Made by a program: the position numbers and the translations under genes
Origin: Desulfovibrio aminophilus
GTDB lineage: Bacteria; Desulfobacterota; Desulfovibrionia; Desulfovibrionales; Desulfovibrionaceae
Assembly: GCF_023660105.1 (NCBI RefSeq)
Contig: NZ_JAMHGA010000002.1
Location: 38,913 to 102,912 of the forward strand
Length of the DNA: 64,000 nt
Direction: 5' to 3'
The notes under the pieces: model-generated
Databases searched by the model: none
What the model was told of the DNA's origin: nothing
What the model saw: the letters and a program-made list of their open reading frames with translations, nothing else
Shown: positions 18,141 through 27,668 of the stretch, piece after piece
How the letters are laid out: the number at the start of each line of letters is the position of its first letter
Numbering within the stretch: position 1 is the first letter of the stretch

Positions 18141-20468
18141 TCAGTCTATACGAAGCACTGCGTCAACCGCTTCCTTCTCGGTATCGCAATGCGTCGGCTG
18201 GAGCCGTCCGTTTCGCCATGCCCAAACGGTAAAGCCAGTCTTGGCCCGATTGTGAACAGCGCCGTTGATAATTTCTACGCGCCCCTCAGACACTAACCGA
18301 AGCAAAACACGTTTCCCGGCCTCAGCTCCGTCAATCTCAAAAAGCTTCGAGGCTGAAGCTTCCACAAGCAGATGATCGCCCTTGGTATCAATGACGATAA
18401 CGGCCTTATCCACCCATACAAGGAAATCCGGCCAGTATGCCTTCCCCTCGTGCAAGAGAGGGAGAGAGTAACCGCTCCCCACCGGATTGCGAGCCCACAC
18501 CCGCTGCGTTCGGTCGAGCGCTCTCGCAAACGTCACCTCAAGCGGGTTCAGTCCGGAGTACTTTCCGTGGAGCGAGCGCTTGAACTCCTCACTCGAGTTA
18601 GGGTCAATAGCTACCGGACCAACGGAGTACGGACTATCGACGTCATTCTGAAAGATCACCGAGTGCTGGATATACGCCGCGACAACTTCTTGCGCCTTGG
18701 TCCGCAGGTGATCGGCAGCAGGGCTGCTCAACTCAATCATCGCATCGAACTTGGGCTCCTCGATGTCCACGAGGTTCACAGGCCCCCCAGCCCGTCTCAG
18801 GCCGCCAGGATAGCTTCGTTGAATCTCGCGTCGGAAGACAGATCGCGCTGTGACGCGGTTTGAATGCTCGACATCGACCCACTCAAACTGAGCATCTGAA
18901 TCTTCCCCAACCTTTTGGAGCACTTGCATCCGGCTTCCTTTACCCACGGTATTCTGCGCGTCTGAGCGGAAATCCATGATGGATTTGACAATACGTGAGA
19001 TTGGTTCCAACGCGCGGCTGCTCTCGATACCAACCGTGGGAATGGTACGCGAAGGGTGCGGGTCGATCCGGTCACGCTTGCCGCGGGTTTTCTCGTCCTT
19101 TACCACCAGAGCAATAGACGGGTGCTCGGAAGCTAGATCTTTGCGAATATCCCTAAGAATATCATCAAAGACCCCCTTCTCATCGGTTCGAATGTGAAAG
19201 TGCGCCGTGTTCAAGATTGGGTCGTTGTAGTGCTCAGCTCCTGGCTGACGCAGCACCCGGCCAACCACCTGTGTGATTTGCCGCGCTGAAGCCATTTCCT
19301 TGTCGATGTAGGCAAAGCAGCAAGCAGGATCATCCCATCCTTCTTGGAGTCCAAGATTGAAGATCACATGCTCATAGTCTCCTGCTGTGAAGCGGGCATA
19401 GTCCTTCTCCCCACCATCAAACAGGTGCATTTCAGGAGGTTTCGGGGAGTCTTTCGAGAACTTTAGTTGGCAATATATAGCTATCTTCTCGGGCTTGATC
19501 TTGGCGACATCAACGAGGTGACGCCAGATAAGAATTGGACGCGCCTGCCGGTCTTTGAAGGGACGCTTCAAATCCTCAGCAATGGACATCCCATCGACCG
19601 TGTTCGTCGAGCAAACGTAAATTGCTTTCGGCGTGAAAGGGAGCTTGTGATCCCTCGCAACTTCCTGCGCGACCTTCAGGTCACCGAGCAAGTTATCCAG
19701 AGCCGGCTCGAGAGGCGTGATATAGCCGTCGATAGAGATACGCTCTTTTACCAGCCCTGAGAGCACGACTTCGCGGCTTGAGACCGAGGTTGAGAAATCC
19801 TCATCCTTCCATCCCTTGTCACTGCGAAGCCGACCCATAACGTTGTTCAGGCGCGGCGGCAAAGTAAGCGTCGCGCTCGCGACAATGAGCGCATCCGGTG
19901 ACAGCTCCAGCAACCTTTCAGACTGCAAATCCGAGAGGTTGTGACCTTCATCATACACGATGATAAGCGGACGCCTTTGCCCCTTTTCGGTCCGCCGCTT
20001 CTTCAGTTGGCCCCAAAGAGACTCCTCAGCAAGGTCTAGCTGCGCCCGGTACACTTTCCGGTCATCGCTCGAGGTATCTTCAACGGCGAACTTGCCGACT
20101 GTGGCAACCAAAAGAACGGGAGTATCGGCGCTCGACAAATGATCAGGCGCGACCTCGAGCAACGGCAGAATGTTGAAGCCAGAAAGATTGTCGGCATACT
20201 TGCCCGAAGATAGATTCTCAAAGGTTTGAGAGACTACCACCCTGCCCTTGGAAATCCACAAGACGACGGGAGCCACACCCAGCCCATCTCGAATCTGCGC
20301 GACTGCATCCGCGAGTATGATCGTCTTACCGCTGCCGGTAATCGCAACCAGAGTCTGAAGAAAGGGGACCGTCGTCGTGCGATCCACCATCAATGGGTTG
20401 GTTGAATACTCAAAGAAACGTCTGGCAATCTGGCTTGATGCCCGCTCTTGAAAATCAATGAGCTCCAT
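18141..20468 (-). CDS. res: Type III restriction enzyme, Res subunit
   Basis: 775 residues. A superfamily 2 helicase core: Walker A ITGSGKT near residue 45, DEGH box in LIIVYDEGHNL, ASATLT, and a C-terminal helicase motif TQVVGRVLRQPG. Near the C-terminus is a PD-(D/E)xK nuclease pattern (YWPDFLVW followed by VIDTKGD). Res needs Mod for DNA recognition and cuts unmethylated DNA while hydrolysing ATP. Its ATG overlaps the mod stop (TAATG), so the two are co-translated. GC content is clearly lower than the ICE backbone, suggesting the pair was acquired separately as defence or addiction cargo. Confidence 0.88.
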   Translation of the reverse strand: MELIDFQERASSQIARRFFEYSTNPLMVDRTTTVPFLQTLVAITGSGKTIILADAVAQIRDGLGVAPVVLWISKGRVVVSQTFENLSSGKYADNLSGFNILPLLEVAPDHLSSADTPVLLVATVGKFAVEDTSSDDRKVYRAQLDLAEESLWGQLKKRRTEKGQRRPLIIVYDEGHNLSDLQSERLLELSPDALIVASATLTLPPRLNNVMGRLRSDKGWKDEDFSTSVSSREVVLSGLVKERISIDGYITPLEPALDNLLGDLKVAQEVARDHKLPFTPKAIYVCSTNTVDGMSIAEDLKRPFKDRQARPILIWRHLVDVAKIKPEKIAIYCQLKFSKDSPKPPEMHLFDGGEKDYARFTAGDYEHVIFNLGLQEGWDDPACCFAYIDKEMASARQITQVVGRVLRQPGAEHYNDPILNTAHFHIRTDEKGVFDDILRDIRKDLASEHPSIALVVKDEKTRGKRDRIDPHPSRTIPTVGIESSRALEPISRIVKSIMDFRSDAQNTVGKGSRMQVLQKVGEDSDAQFEWVDVEHSNRVTARSVFRREIQRSYPGGLRRAGGPVNLVDIEEPKFDAMIELSSPAADHLRTKAQEVVAAYIQHSVIFQNDVDSPYSVGPVAIDPNSSEEFKRSLHGKYSGLNPLEVTFARALDRTQRVWARNPVGSGYSLPLLHEGKAYWPDFLVWVDKAVIVIDTKGDHLLVEASASKLFEIDGAEAGKRVLLRLVSEGRVEIINGAVHNRAKTGFTVWAWRNGRLQPTHCDTEKEAVDAVLRID

Positions 20469-22402
20469 TAAGCGCTCTCGTCCTCGTTATTGTATTCGTC
20501 GTTCTCGTTCAGACCAAGGTCCGCGAGAATCTTGTCCGGAATTTTCCAGAAGCGAACGTTGGGAGACTGGAACATCTCGTAGCGAGCGTAAACATGAAAA
20601 GGCGGCTCAATACTTGCCTTTTTCGCCTCTAGGGCGACTTTCTTGTAGGTATCTATACCGAGGGAGCCGACTGGCCCACCATTGTCCCAGATGAGAAAGT
20701 ACCCCTCTCCGTTGTGATCGAGACCGACCAAGTACTGATAGTTGTCCTCATCGACGCGTTTCAAACTCGGAGCCGAACGCTTGTGGTTCTCCCAGTGCGA
20801 AGTTAGAACGACATCTATGAGCTCGTCTCGCTGCATCGTGAGCACCGTCTTGGCGTCGATGGTTTTTGTAAGGAGGCGATATTCAAAGCCGCCGCCGAGA
20901 GGCGTTGCCTTTTTCCCATTCGGCCTCTTGCCGGTAACGGCATTGTGCAAACGTTGCCAAGTGAGAGTTCGGGCGTACTTATCACCATTTTCAGGAGCAC
21001 CCTGCTCTATGAGCACAAATCTTCTGTCTGCCCCCGTCTCGTGGTTCATTTCAAGGACCGCGTGACCCGTCGTTCCTGAACCTGCATAGGGGTCGAGAAT
21101 AAGTCCGTTATCAGGGCACCAAATCTGGATAATTTTCTTGATAAGCTTCAGCGGTTTGACAGTATCAAATCCGTGACCTCGCCCCACAACAGCATCAAGT
21201 TCCTCGATACCATCTCGAGAACGGCCGCTGAGAGACTTTGCCCAGGACATGGCATCCAGCTTAAGCGGCGGTTCACCGTCCTCCATCCAGAAGGTGTTGG
21301 GGACAGCTCCCTTCTTCACCAGTTGCTTATGGTTTTTCTTCACCGGCTTTTGACGCCCATCGATCCCCCAATACAGGACTGGCCAGTTGCCTTGTTCAAG
21401 CCGCACAGTGGCTTTGCTTCTCGCAGCGGCGATGAGCTTTTCCTTTTGGGCGTCAGTTCCACACCTAGACCACCCCTTCAAAGCTAGGGCTTTTCCACGC
21501 TCGTCTCCTAACTCTGCCGTCTCATACGCAACGTCCCAAGCCTGTAGCCAAGACTTCATTTGGTTACGGTTATTTGCCCAGTGCCGTATCCCAGGATAGT
21601 GGAATTCTCCCGTAAAGGGCGACTGGATAGCATAATCCGCAGAGGCGCTATATCCTTTTCCAGTAAGATCGCCCTGCTTCCACTCTCCAAGATCATCACT
21701 ATCGACATTTCTGAAACGCGCGTTGGACTTTTCAGTGCGATCCAGCTCGCCGGTTTTCGCAAGAGCTAGATCCTTGGCATAAACCAAGACATATTCTGTT
21801 GTTACCGAAACTCCCCCAGCTTGGTTCTTGGATGTAGTTTTTTCCCAGTTTATAATCCCCAGCCGGTTCTTCTCCCCGAAGACTTCATCCAGCATCATCC
21901 CCAGGTGGAAGAGCTCGTTGTCGTCGATACAGATTGCAAGAACCCCTGAGGGCTTGAGCATCGCCTTCATGATCTGCAGGCGTGGCATCATTGCCTTAAT
22001 CCACTTGGTATGACGCGATCCATCTTCGCTGGACACAATCGTACCGAGTTCGGGATCATTCGGGTCGTTGTCCCAACGGTCGTTGTAACGGAAGTATTGC
22101 CCGGTGTTATACGGAGGATCAGTTACGATGAGGTCGACCTGCCCACGATACTTATAGAGCGTGACCATAGCTTGAAGGTTCTCACCCTCAATGAGCATGT
22201 TCTTTGACTGCGCTTCAGGAGAGCCGACATGGAGCTTGGGTTCCCGCCGTGTCTGACGAGGACGGACCTTCTTGGCAATTTGCATGGCTGAGCGTTTCCC
22301 ATGGAAGCTCAGAGCAACGCCGCTCGTCATCATGCTCTTGGCAAGCCGTTCAAGCTCTTCCCTGGAGAGCTTTGAGAGCTCGGTCTCGAAATCGAATTCC
22401 AT
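20468..22402 (-). CDS. mod: Type III DNA methyltransferase, Mod subunit
   Basis: 644 residues. The N6-adenine catalytic motif DPPYNTG lies near residue 95 (LIVTDPPYNTGQYFRYNDRW), and the AdoMet-binding motif (LDPYAGSGTTGHAV) lies late, near residue 440; this order is that of the beta class usual for type III Mod. The target-recognition region lies between them. It methylates one strand of the target site and guides Res. The upstream 177 bases to the trb operon are AT-richer and probably hold the promoter. Confidence 0.9.
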   Translation of the reverse strand: MEFDFETELSKLSREELERLAKSMMTSGVALSFHGKRSAMQIAKKVRPRQTRREPKLHVGSPEAQSKNMLIEGENLQAMVTLYKYRGQVDLIVTDPPYNTGQYFRYNDRWDNDPNDPELGTIVSSEDGSRHTKWIKAMMPRLQIMKAMLKPSGVLAICIDDNELFHLGMMLDEVFGEKNRLGIINWEKTTSKNQAGGVSVTTEYVLVYAKDLALAKTGELDRTEKSNARFRNVDSDDLGEWKQGDLTGKGYSASADYAIQSPFTGEFHYPGIRHWANNRNQMKSWLQAWDVAYETAELGDERGKALALKGWSRCGTDAQKEKLIAAARSKATVRLEQGNWPVLYWGIDGRQKPVKKNHKQLVKKGAVPNTFWMEDGEPPLKLDAMSWAKSLSGRSRDGIEELDAVVGRGHGFDTVKPLKLIKKIIQIWCPDNGLILDPYAGSGTTGHAVLEMNHETGADRRFVLIEQGAPENGDKYARTLTWQRLHNAVTGKRPNGKKATPLGGGFEYRLLTKTIDAKTVLTMQRDELIDVVLTSHWENHKRSAPSLKRVDEDNYQYLVGLDHNGEGYFLIWDNGGPVGSLGIDTYKKVALEAKKASIEPPFHVYARYEMFQSPNVRFWKIPDKILADLGLNENDEYNNEDESA

Positions 22403-22578
22403 GTTCTAGTTCCGCTGCAGCTTGACGCGACGTTCTTACTATGTTCCCTTTAACGAGTTGTAAGTTCTTCTGCAATCTGTTCGTGAAAAAGCACGCTGTC
22501 GGGTCGCGTCTCAGTATATTGCCTTTTTGGTGAACGGCAGCAATAGGGCCGAAAGCGCCTTTCCTGCATGTGCGTCCG

Positions 22579-22803
22579 TTAGTCGTACCTATTGCGCGGC
22601 CGCCGCGCCTTGGCGAAGCCGCGATCCGTGGCGATGAAGCGGTCCAGCATCGGCACGATCAGTCTGGCAGGCTCGATGGGTGCACCGCCATCGGCTAACA
22701 GAGCGCCATAGTCTATGAGGTCACGATGGAGTTGCGCGGGCAGCTCCACCGTCACCTTGACGGGCTTGTCGTCGGGCAGCGGCCCGAGTTTCAGCTTGGT
22801 CAT
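22579..22803 (-). CDS. DUF2274 family protein
   Basis: 74 residues, beginning MTKLKLGPLPDDKPVKVTVELPAQLHRDL. This matches the small DUF2274 proteins that follow trbI in alphaproteobacterial ICEs. The RDLIDYGALL and LIVPMLDRFIATD segments suggest a ribbon-helix-helix-like fold, which would fit a small DNA-binding regulator, but the function is unknown. It starts one base after the trbI stop and is the last gene of the trb operon. Confidence 0.8.
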   Translation of the reverse strand: MTKLKLGPLPDDKPVKVTVELPAQLHRDLIDYGALLADGGAPIEPARLIVPMLDRFIATDRGFAKARRPRNRYD

Positions 22804-22804
22804 G

Positions 22805-23941
22805 TCAACCTCCTGCCGGCTCGAATACCAAGTCGCGGGTCACGATGATCCTGACCGGGAAGCCGGGCCGGATGGTGAGCGTGGGCGCGACCTGCAACTG
22901 GCGCTGCACGATCTGCTGGCCGGCCTGATTGACGGTATCCTGCGCCCCGTCACGGATGGCCCGGATAAGGCGGTCCTCGTCGCTGGTCGCCAGCTCCGTG
23001 CCGACCGCGAGCAGCGTGGACAGCCCTGCGGCCTTCATCAGATCCCACCAATGATAATCGACGCCATCCTCAAGCCCTGCATAGCCGGAAGCATCCGCGC
23101 CCGGCAGGCGCTCCAGAACGATGGAACGGCCGCCCGGTAGGATCAGGCGATTCCACACCAGCAACACGCGGCGCTGGCCGAAGGTCACGCCGTCATCATA
23201 TTGGCCGATAATGCGGGTGCCCTGCGGGATCAGCAGCAGCGAGCCGGTCGGGCTGTCATAGACGTTTTCCGTCACCTGTGCCGTGATCTGGCCCGGAAGG
23301 TCGGAACGGATGCCGGTGATGAGCGCGGCGGGGATCACGGCCCCGGCCTGAAGGATATAGGGCGATGCCGGCGGCGTGACGCGATCCGGGGCGACGGTCT
23401 GCCGGTCCACGGGTCCATTGAGAAATGCCGCGTGGCGATCCTGTGTCGCGGGCTGCCCGCCGAGGCCAAGCCCGGCGAGGCCGGGCATGGCCGTTCCTGC
23501 CGGCGCTCCGGTGCGCGGGCCGGACTGGAAAAAGACGTTGCTCAAGCGGGCGGCTTCTTCCTCGGCCCTGCGGCGTTCTTCTTCGGGATCGACGGCGGGC
23601 GTTGTCATAACGGGCGGCGCGACCGGCTGTCCCCTTGCCTGCGCGTCAAGGATCGGACGGCCGAGGTCGCCGGGCAGCGCCGGGCCGAGCGCTGGCCCGC
23701 TATAGTCACTCGGCAGGCCGGACAGGCCGTCCGCCGTGGGCCGGTTCTCGGTCGAATAGAGTTCTTCGCCGCCCGGTCCTGCATCGCGGGTCTGGAGCGC
23801 GTAGATCAGCGCCCCGCCGATGCCGAGAAGCGCGACCGCTCCGACGCCTGCCAGCATCTTGCGGGACAGGCGGGTGACGCGGGGCGGCTCGGCGCGCAGG
23901 CGCATGGGTGCGATGGTGTCGGTGATGGTGTTCTCGCTCAT
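22805..23941 (-). CDS. trbI: TrbI (VirB10-like) conjugal transfer protein
   Basis: 378 residues. A cytoplasmic N-terminus and a single membrane helix (MLAGVGAVALLGIGGALIYAL, about 29-49) precede a Pro-rich periplasmic stretch and the VirB10/TrbI domain (SPYILQAGAVIPAALITGI, ITAQVTENVYDSPTG, LLIPQGTRIIGQYD). It spans the envelope and links the inner-membrane ATPases to the outer-membrane ring. The start overlaps the trbG stop by four bases (ATGA). Confidence 0.93.
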   Translation of the reverse strand: MSENTITDTIAPMRLRAEPPRVTRLSRKMLAGVGAVALLGIGGALIYALQTRDAGPGGEELYSTENRPTADGLSGLPSDYSGPALGPALPGDLGRPILDAQARGQPVAPPVMTTPAVDPEEERRRAEEEAARLSNVFFQSGPRTGAPAGTAMPGLAGLGLGGQPATQDRHAAFLNGPVDRQTVAPDRVTPPASPYILQAGAVIPAALITGIRSDLPGQITAQVTENVYDSPTGSLLLIPQGTRIIGQYDDGVTFGQRRVLLVWNRLILPGGRSIVLERLPGADASGYAGLEDGVDYHWWDLMKAAGLSTLLAVGTELATSDEDRLIRAIRDGAQDTVNQAGQQIVQRQLQVAPTLTIRPGFPVRIIVTRDLVFEPAGG

Positions 23942-24930
23942 GACGGGGTGTCTCCGGTCGCGCTGGCGGGCTGCGCGGCGGCGGCCTGCGTCGGGTTGGT
24001 GCGGACGATCCTGACGACCTGCTGGCGGTTGCCGCTGCCAAGGCGCAGCTCGGCCGCGCCGAACAGGCGATCCACGATCAGGACGTTCTGATGGATACGG
24101 CTGTTGACGATCTGCGGCTCGCCGTTCGATCCAAGCACGAAGATCGGCGGCATCTCGCCCTGCACGATCCCAGCCGGGAAAACGACATAGACGCGCCGGC
24201 CATCGTCGAAGACGGAAACCGGCCGCCATGGCGGGCTGTCGCCCTGCACCTGCAAGGCGTAGCGATAGTTCCGCGCCGCCTCGGCCGGAATGATCGGCGC
24301 GGCCGGGACCGTCTGGCGCTGGCCGGCAGGCGGTGCCGGATAGGCCCATGCCACGGCGGGCATGTAGAGCGATTCCCGCGCGCGCAGCTCGAGCATGTAA
24401 GTGCGCCGGTCGGTGGTGACGACAAGGTTGGTCGAAATGTCCGGCCGCGTCGGCTTCACGAGGATATGGACGCGGCGGTTTGCGCCCGAACCGGATTCCG
24501 TATCGCCGATGATCCAGCGGGCGGTGTCGCCGGCCGCGATCGGCCCCGCGCCTGTCAGGCTTTCGCCCGGCTCCAGCGCAATGGTCGTGATCTGCCCGAC
24601 TGCGGCATAGACCTGATAGAGCGCGCCTTCCGACCACGGATAAATCTGGATGGCGTTGTAGTAGCCTTCGCGGCGCGGCTCGACGCGGGCGGCTGCGTTG
24701 GCGTTCTCCACGCGGCCGGTCGGCGTGCCTGCGGCGGTGCCACCGCGCGCCACGGTCCATGCGGGGGGCACATGCAGCGGCCGGGGCGTGTTGTCGGTTG
24801 CTGCCGCCTGCACGGTCGGCAGCGGCGGCACGCTGGCGTCGTAGCTGAATTGCGGCGTCCGGTTGGTCGCGCAGCCTGCCAAAGTAATTGCAAACGCCGT
24901 CGCAAAAATCGCATAGGTTAGCGACTTCAA
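23938..24930 (-). CDS. trbG: TrbG (VirB9-like) conjugal transfer protein
   Basis: 330 residues with a lipoprotein-like signal (LTYAIFATAFAITLAGC) and the VirB9 core (EGALYQVYAAVGQITTIALEPGE, GDTESGSG, LVVTTDRRTYMLEL). It builds the outer-membrane ring with TrbI. The best start is a TTG at 24930 giving a full-length signal peptide; no in-frame ATG is near and the upstream bases lack a good Shine-Dalgarno on this strand. That is unusual and follows from the extra gene sitting between trbF and trbG, which breaks the usual overlap. Confidence 0.88.
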   Translation of the reverse strand: MKSLTYAIFATAFAITLAGCATNRTPQFSYDASVPPLPTVQAAATDNTPRPLHVPPAWTVARGGTAAGTPTGRVENANAAARVEPRREGYYNAIQIYPWSEGALYQVYAAVGQITTIALEPGESLTGAGPIAAGDTARWIIGDTESGSGANRRVHILVKPTRPDISTNLVVTTDRRTYMLELRARESLYMPAVAWAYPAPPAGQRQTVPAAPIIPAEAARNYRYALQVQGDSPPWRPVSVFDDGRRVYVVFPAGIVQGEMPPIFVLGSNGEPQIVNSRIHQNVLIVDRLFGAAELRLGSGNRQQVVRIVRTNPTQAAAAQPASATGDTPS

Positions 24931-24954
24931 GATCAGTAAGGAGGAACCGACAGA

Positions 24955-25332
24955 ATGGATTCTGTGCCGACGATTGTTGCCCGGTATATCGACGCTTATA
25001 ACAGGATGAATGTTCAGGCGATGCTCGACTGCCTGTCGGGCGACGTTCGGTTTATCAACAGATCGAACGGAGAGACGACGAACGAAACGCACGGGATCGA
25101 GGCATTTCGCGCGCTGGCGGAACAGGGCGTCCAGTTGTTTGCTGAAAGAGAACAGACGATCCTCGACTGTATCGCGATAGACGACCGTGCAGCCGTGCGC
25201 ATCGGCTATCGCGCCAAGGTCAAAACCGACCTGCCCAATGGCTGGAAGGCCGGACAGGAGGTCAAGATGACGGGCACCTCGTTCTTCATGATCTCCGAGG
25301 GAAAGATCAGCGAGGTGATTGATGCAAGCTGA
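24955..25332 (+). CDS. NTF2/SnoaL-like domain protein inserted in the trb operon
   Basis: 125 residues with the cone-shaped NTF2/SnoaL fold pattern: VARYIDAYNRMNVQAMLDCLSGDVRFINR, a central HGIEAFRALAEQGVQLF helix, and paired C-terminal strands (GTSFFMISEGKISEVID). It reads against the trb operon, exactly between trbF and trbG. The ATG follows AAGGAGGA with 10 bases spacing, so it is probably expressed. Members of this fold are small enzymes or ligand-binding proteins; none is a standard conjugation component. I see no transposase, integron site or direct repeat that would explain how it got here. Confidence 0.75.
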   Translation: MDSVPTIVARYIDAYNRMNVQAMLDCLSGDVRFINRSNGETTNETHGIEAFRALAEQGVQLFAEREQTILDCIAIDDRAAVRIGYRAKVKTDLPNGWKAGQEVKMTGTSFFMISEGKISEVIDAS

Positions 25333-25337
25333 GGTTT

Positions 25338-26027
25338 TCATTGGCTCATCTCCCGCGACCACGAAATTGCATTGACGTAGATGCCGAGCGGATTGGCGCG
25401 CAGTCGCTCGGCATCGCGCGGGGTCTGGATTACGATGGTCAGGATGGCGGTCCATCGTTCCGTAGTGGAGAGCTGGCCGTTCTCGTAGTGCCGCTCCACC
25501 CACGACACGCGGAAGCTGTTGGGCGAGGCCCGGATGACCGATGACACTTCGATGGCAACCTGTTGGCGGCCAACCTTGGTGAAGGGGTCATTGGCGCGGG
25601 CATAATCGTTCAGCGCCGCCGCGCCGCGATCCGTGGTCCATTCATAAGCCCGAAGCCAGTTCTGGCGGACAATGATCGCATCGGCCGGGATCGCGCGCAC
25701 CTGCTCGATGAATCGGCCAAGGTGGAAAGCGATCTGCGGATCGGTCGGGCGATAGTCGGCGTTGGCGGGCGCGACGGTCTGCGCCTGACCGAGATTGTCC
25801 ACCTGCACGACCCAAGGAACGACGGTCCCGCGTGCGGACTGCCAGACCAGCGCAGAGGCGAAGCCGACAGACAGGATCAGCGAGCCGAAGGCCATGAGCC
25901 GCCAGTTCCGCGCCTGCACGCGAGCCGAGCCGATACGCTCGTCCCAGACTTGCGCAGCGCGCTGATAGGGCGTCTCGGGTTCCGGCGTCTTGCCATAATG
26001 GGTTGCTGGTCGTTTGAAGATGCTCAT
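25338..26027 (-). CDS. trbF: TrbF (VirB8-like) conjugal transfer protein
   Basis: 229 residues. A short cytoplasmic N-terminus, one membrane helix (WRLMAFGSLILSVGFASALVW, about 43-63), and the periplasmic VirB8 domain (VPWVVQVDNLGQAQ, QIAFHLGRFIEQVRAIP, FRVSWVERHYENGQLSTTERWTAIL). It assembles the inner-membrane part of the channel. The start overlaps the trbL stop (ATGA). The protein ends SWSREMSQ, a few residues earlier than I would expect, next to the inserted NTF2-like gene, so its last residues may have been replaced. Confidence 0.9.
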   Translation of the reverse strand: MSIFKRPATHYGKTPEPETPYQRAAQVWDERIGSARVQARNWRLMAFGSLILSVGFASALVWQSARGTVVPWVVQVDNLGQAQTVAPANADYRPTDPQIAFHLGRFIEQVRAIPADAIIVRQNWLRAYEWTTDRGAAALNDYARANDPFTKVGRQQVAIEVSSVIRASPNSFRVSWVERHYENGQLSTTERWTAILTIVIQTPRDAERLRANPLGIYVNAISWSREMSQ

Positions 26028-27385
26028 GAGCGGTCACTTTCGGAAAGGTTGACGGAGGAACCGGAACCGTGGCTGTCGCCAGACCGCACCGCATGGGCGG
26101 CCATGGTGGTGCCGTGGTTCATTGCCTGCGAGCGGCGCATCTGCTGCGCCCATGCGGGCGGGCTGCCGGCTGGGCCGGACGCTGCGGCGGCGGGATCGGC
26201 GCTCGCGCCGCCGACCGTGCCCATGGTCGAGCTGCCGCCCGAAGCGCCGAAACCGGCTTTCGCACCAGCGGAGAAGCTGGATTTGACGGATTCGCTGGCA
26301 CGCGCGGCAGCGCGTTTGAGGGGCGAGATGGCCGCCGATCCTGCGGCTCGCGCGACGCAGCCGAGGCCGGAGGCGACACCGGCCGCACCGGACTGGCCGA
26401 GCGAGCCGACGCTATAGGCAGCGGTCGCCGCGCCCGCGGTGGCCGCGCCGCCGCGAACGGCCGCCGCTCCACCAGACAGGGCGGCGGCACCGCCCTTGGC
26501 GGCGAGCATCGTCGCGCCACCGGCCGCGATAGCCGCGCCGCCGACTGCAAGGCCGGTTCCCACGGCCGCGCCTGCGCCGAGTTGCGGCCCACCGCTTACG
26601 ATGCCGTTCGCGATACCGGGACCGAAGATGCCGAGGCCGAGCAGCGACAGGGCTGCCAGCACAATCGCCATGGCGTCGTCCACGGTGGGGGTCGCCCCGC
26701 CGAAACCGGCCGTGAACTGCGAGAACAGCGTCGAACCGATGCCGATGATGACGGCGAGGACCAGAACCTTGATGCCGGACGACACCACGTTGCCCAAGAC
26801 CTTCTCGGCCATGAACGCGGTCTTGCCGAACAGGCCGAAGGGGATGAGGACAAACCCCGCTAAGGTGGTCAGTTTGAACTCGATCAGCGTCACGAAAAGC
26901 TGGATCGCCAGAATGAAGAAAGCGAGGATCACCAGCGCCCAGGCAAAGAGAAGGCAGACGATCTGGACCAGATTCTCGAAAACCGCGATCCAACCCATCA
27001 GGTCGGAAACGGATTCGAGCAATGGACGGCCCGCGTCGAGGCCGGTCTGCGCCACCCGACCCGGCCGCATCAGATCGGCGACGGAAAAGCTCGTCCCCGA
27101 CGCCATCAGGCCGAGGCCGGCGAAGCTCTCGAAAACGATCCGGGCGAGGTTGTTCCAATTGCTGATGATGTAGGCGAAGACGCCGACGAACAGGGTCTTC
27201 TTGACTAGCCGCGCGATAATGTCGTCATCCGCGCCCCATGCCCAAAACAGCGCGGCGAGCGTCACGTCGATGACGATCAGGGTGGTGGCGATGAAGGCCA
27301 CCTCGCCGCCGAGCAGGCCGAAACCGCTGTCGATGTAGGAGGTGAAGACTCCGAGGAAATTGTCGATGACGCCCGTGTTGCCCAT
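26024..27385 (-). CDS. trbL: TrbL (VirB6-like) polytopic membrane protein
   Basis: 453 residues with several membrane helices in the first ~250 (for example VAFIATTLIVIDVTLAALFWAWG and FENLVQIVCLLFAWALVILAFF). A Gly/Ala-rich segment and a hydrophilic C-terminal tail of ~120 residues follow, as in TrbL. It forms the inner-membrane pore of the channel. The C-terminus overlaps trbF by four bases. Confidence 0.9.
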   Translation of the reverse strand: MGNTGVIDNFLGVFTSYIDSGFGLLGGEVAFIATTLIVIDVTLAALFWAWGADDDIIARLVKKTLFVGVFAYIISNWNNLARIVFESFAGLGLMASGTSFSVADLMRPGRVAQTGLDAGRPLLESVSDLMGWIAVFENLVQIVCLLFAWALVILAFFILAIQLFVTLIEFKLTTLAGFVLIPFGLFGKTAFMAEKVLGNVVSSGIKVLVLAVIIGIGSTLFSQFTAGFGGATPTVDDAMAIVLAALSLLGLGIFGPGIANGIVSGGPQLGAGAAVGTGLAVGGAAIAAGGATMLAAKGGAAALSGGAAAVRGGAATAGAATAAYSVGSLGQSGAAGVASGLGCVARAAGSAAISPLKRAAARASESVKSSFSAGAKAGFGASGGSSTMGTVGGASADPAAAASGPAGSPPAWAQQMRRSQAMNHGTTMAAHAVRSGDSHGSGSSVNLSESDRS

Positions 27386-27387
27386 GG

Positions 27388-27654
27388 TCAGCGCGCCTCC
27401 CTGCGGTCACGGCCGAGGAAGCGGTCGCGGGATTCAGCCCATGCGGCGAGGCAGCCGGCGTCACTCGCCGCCGCCTCGCCGAGTTGCTGACAACGGCGCA
27501 GGGTTGCGCGCAGCGGATCGGCCGGGGGCTGGAGGGCCGGCGCGGCGGGCGGTGCGGAAGGTTCATCCTTCCGCGCCATGTCGATTGCGGTCGCCGTGAC
27601 AGCGATGGCGATGAACACCACGGCCCCGAGCCGGGCCAGCATCTTGCCGTCCAT
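27388..27654 (-). CDS. trbK: TrbK-like small protein, putative entry exclusion
   Basis: 88 residues. An N-terminal hydrophobic helix (LARLGAVVFIAIAVTATAI) is followed by a Pro/Ala linker and a conserved RRCQQLGEAAASDAGCLAAWAESRDRFLG segment with two Cys, the pattern of the alternative TrbK family found between trbJ and trbL in alphaproteobacterial trb operons. In RP4, TrbK is a lipoprotein that blocks repeat conjugation; here the role is inferred by position. It ends 2 bases before the trbL ATG. Confidence 0.8.
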   Translation of the reverse strand: MDGKMLARLGAVVFIAIAVTATAIDMARKDEPSAPPAAPALQPPADPLRATLRRCQQLGEAAASDAGCLAAWAESRDRFLGRDRREAR

Positions 27655-27668
27655 GGCGAGCCTCCCGG

